Shown piece after piece: positions 33,501 through 34,018 of a DNA stretch of 34,018 nucleotides. The stretch comes from Alphaproteobacteria bacterium (GTDB lineage Bacteria > Pseudomonadota > Alphaproteobacteria > DSM-16000 > Inquilinaceae). The stretch covers positions 1 to 34,018 of the forward strand of contig JANQGH010000029.1 of the NCBI GenBank assembly GCA_028277405.1, in the 5' to 3' direction. A program made the translations under genes and the position numbers. Below the pieces are notes generated by a model that worked only from the letters and a program-made list of their open reading frames with translations, made no database searches and was not told the DNA's origin. Position 1 is the first letter of the stretch. Every line of letters starts with the position of its first letter.

Positions 33501-33812
33501 CTCGACAACCAGACCGAGGCCCTGATCATCAAGCAGCTCGAGGAACGGGTGCTGCCGGGCCGGACCACGATCTCGATCGCGCACCGGCTGACCACGATCA
33601 TGAACTCCGACTACATCTGCTACATCCGCGACGGCCAGGTCCAGGAGAAGGGGCCGCACACCGAACTGATCAACCCGCTGTTCATCGCCGAGATGGGCTA
33701 CAAGGGCCGTTACTACGACCTGGCGCAGTCGCAGTTCGGCCTGCCACCCCTGGTCGAGGCGATGAAGGACAAGGGGATCGAGTGGGACGCCGAGCAGCGG
33801 CGACGGGTGTAG
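30531..33812 (+). CDS. Exporter with two cNMP-binding-like domains, C39-like domain and ABC core
   Basis: The 1093-residue inner-membrane exporter has this order. A cyclic-nucleotide-binding fold spans about residues 20-140 (AGMYVLSSGRARQ, LGEGALLEDETWAYDLIAEE). A second, degenerate copy spans about 165-280 (FKQGDTDPRLYLIESGQVEL). A C39 peptidase-like domain spans about 330-460. An exporter membrane domain spans about 485-760. The nucleotide-binding domain has Walker A GPAGCGKST (about 857-865), VLQDSFLFAGSVAENIAFGD, signature LSGGQRQRVCIARALY, Walker B IMIFDEATSALD and IAHRLTTI. In the C39-like domain the catalytic Cys position is Asn342 (SNNAAACL instead of D-C-G-A-A-C-L) and the His position is Tyr415, while Asp431 remains. 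It should therefore bind but not cleave its cargo, as in HlyB. The first cNMP domain has Trp where the phosphate-binding Arg normally lies. Last gene of its operon. Confidence 0.9.
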   Translation: MSEAYQDLVSDNAADEAVRQVLQSHVMFNVLPVAEKEKIRPMLEVRHHRAGQAIVRSGTPVAGMYVLSSGRARQKHEVDSKVVGIGVVNPGSTLGEGALLEDETWAYDLIAEEPTVVVVLPAAQARELMARNKFIEEHFRKFVGKVKVGERLRHLLGSARYTPEQFSEMLNELGVKRIRTDAAVFKQGDTDPRLYLIESGQVELVRTPLAAGDAVTLGGRLGRGAVIGAGGALTRPGAAGGPGAQPHTARAVTDVTVIVIYQQTVTKLVDLNPELAERLREEVREWERYEQRELEIRKRAEGLDLRLKLADAITEDEFRVQAATKQPTVRVKPVKQETDSNNAAACLTMILNHHGRNFPLHAVRAKTGLEGTSITIDDIIRGAENLGFRSKGYAIRYDELRTGKLPGIVSMEGYYYAVLVSVSDREVQLADPRDGKLKRLAKEEFVRLWTASTVGTLTDKRPDAGVFIALEPTQLFELEGQKRANPIRYFIDYIMPYKHFFGEAILAAVVINILGLASPLFIQSIVDTVVVHNDRSLLNMMLAGMVLVAVLTTLMRVVQALLLAHTTTRLDMRIMAEFYRHILNQPMPFFLGVNKGEILSRFGENQKIRQILTGSSITTVMNTLMLTIYFMMMFAYSWQLTLIVIMFLPIFIAIVTYFTPRLKKISQEIFQASTRAQASLIEALNGIESIKATHNEYFARARWENSFVENVNRGFHQQRLALMNTSFFQMAILGMTTMVLWVGANQVMDGTMSIGELMGFNMLMGLVTNPVLQMVDLWNQAQEVRISVDRVAEFLDREPEMEVAVAPERMRTAVDRLEGKIEFHNVNFSYRAGKDTKNIMQEFNLTIEPGDRLAFVGPAGCGKSTIAKMVLGFNIPQSGEVLIDGRNLNQLDLGSLRRNIGVVLQDSFLFAGSVAENIAFGDPEPDMQTVQEVARLAGAEEFILNLPLGYQTPIGEKGQALSGGQRQRVCIARALYRRPKIMIFDEATSALDNQTEALIIKQLEERVLPGRTTISIAHRLTTIMNSDYICYIRDGQVQEKGPHTELINPLFIAEMGYKGRYYDLAQSQFGLPPLVEAMKDKGIEWDAEQRRRV

Positions 33813-33825
33813 GCTTGGTCGGAGA

Positions 33826-33856
33826 ACGAAGGGGCGACCGCCCCTTCGTCTTTTTT
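33826..33856 (+). terminator. Rho-independent terminator after the exporter operon
   Basis: ACGAAGGGGC (33826-33835) and GCCCCTTCGT (33840-33849) form a perfect 10-bp stem with loop GACC, followed by C and six T (33851-33856). It lies 13 bases after the exporter stop codon. Confidence 0.92.
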
Positions 33857-34018
33857 ACTGCCGGTCGAAACGGGTTACACCGTCAGGCGCGCGATCTCCG
33901 CCATTGGCAAAAAGAGCCGGCCGGGTAAGATACCGGTCCAGTTCCTCGGCACCCGAGTGAAAGTCGTCGCGGTCGCGATGTTTGGACAGCGGTTCGACGA
34001 CCGGCCGCCTGATCCTCG
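33855..34018 (-). pseudogene. Remnant of a GNAT-family acetyltransferase (runs off the window)
   Basis: On the minus strand from the window edge one frame reads VVEPLSKHRDRDDFHSGAEE followed by LDRYL. This matches the N-terminus of GNAT acetyltransferases of the type that start EPL...H-D-R...F-x-C-G...L-D-x-Y-L. After that point the frame loses similarity and stops at 33855. A second frame on the same strand reads RLFLPMAEIARLTV and stops, resembling the later GNAT stretch LP..P...I.RLAV just before the acetyl-CoA site. An internal deletion with frameshift, plus loss of the whole C-terminal half, explains both. The first residues lie outside the window. The similarity is short, so the call is tentative. 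Confidence 0.45.

Overview
The window is high-GC DNA with tightly packed, often overlapping genes. Gene content (type I secretion pumps, RTX/S-layer-like exported proteins, a Maf-type glycosyltransferase, nonulosonic acid synthesis, a sigma-54 activator) and codon usage point to a Gram-negative proteobacterium, probably an alphaproteobacterium of the Rhodospirillales type. That placement is an inference from gene style; no rRNA or other phylogenetic marker is present.

Layout. (1) 1-5560, polysaccharide region: a 98-base hairpin at the left edge, a headless glycosyltransferase fused by a deletion to the first 33 or so codons of a pseB-type dehydratase (both minus strand), then on the plus strand a methyltransferase, a UDP-N-acetylhexosamine dehydrogenase and a beta-propeller protein of the GH43/GH32 fold. 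GC falls visibly from about 3600 to 5700. (2) 5720-23809, minus strand throughout, about 18 kb of co-directional genes. In transcription order these are a 1298-residue exported protein, a 265-residue mosaic mini-protein, an 1177-residue RTX/S-layer-like protein, a Maf-family glycosyltransferase, a type I secretion ABC protein, its HlyD adaptor, and then neuB, neuC, neuA and a D-2-hydroxyacid dehydrogenase. (3) 24384-26479, plus strand: a GT4-like glycosyltransferase and a UDP-glucuronate decarboxylase (UDP-xylose synthase), closed by a large extragenic palindrome. (4) 26703-33856, a second secretion locus: a sigma-54 enhancer-binding protein diverges from a cytoplasmic parvulin-type foldase, a HlyD adaptor and an unusual 1093-residue exporter (two cyclic-nucleotide-binding-like domains, a dead C39 peptidase-like domain, ABC membrane and ATPase domains). 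It ends in a clear rho-independent terminator. (5) The right edge holds the remains of a GNAT acetyltransferase.

How it may work together. Region 2 looks like a cell-surface export and decoration unit. Large Lys/Cys-poor, Ser/Thr/Asp-rich proteins are made and exported by a type I pump. A CMP-activated nonulosonic (sialic-like) acid is made by NeuBCA, and a Maf protein, a family known for putting such sugars on flagellin, sits between the exported proteins and the pump with no flagellar gene in sight. The most interesting hypothesis is therefore nonulosonic-acid O-glycosylation of type I-secreted S-layer-like proteins. The flanking sugar genes would supply surface glycan, which in Caulobacter is needed to anchor a type I-secreted S-layer. 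The second exporter, with its own foldase and possible sigma-54 control, may serve one of the same giant substrates; candidate sigma-54 promoters occur upstream of the 1298-residue gene and of maf. No TolC-type outer membrane partner is encoded in the window.
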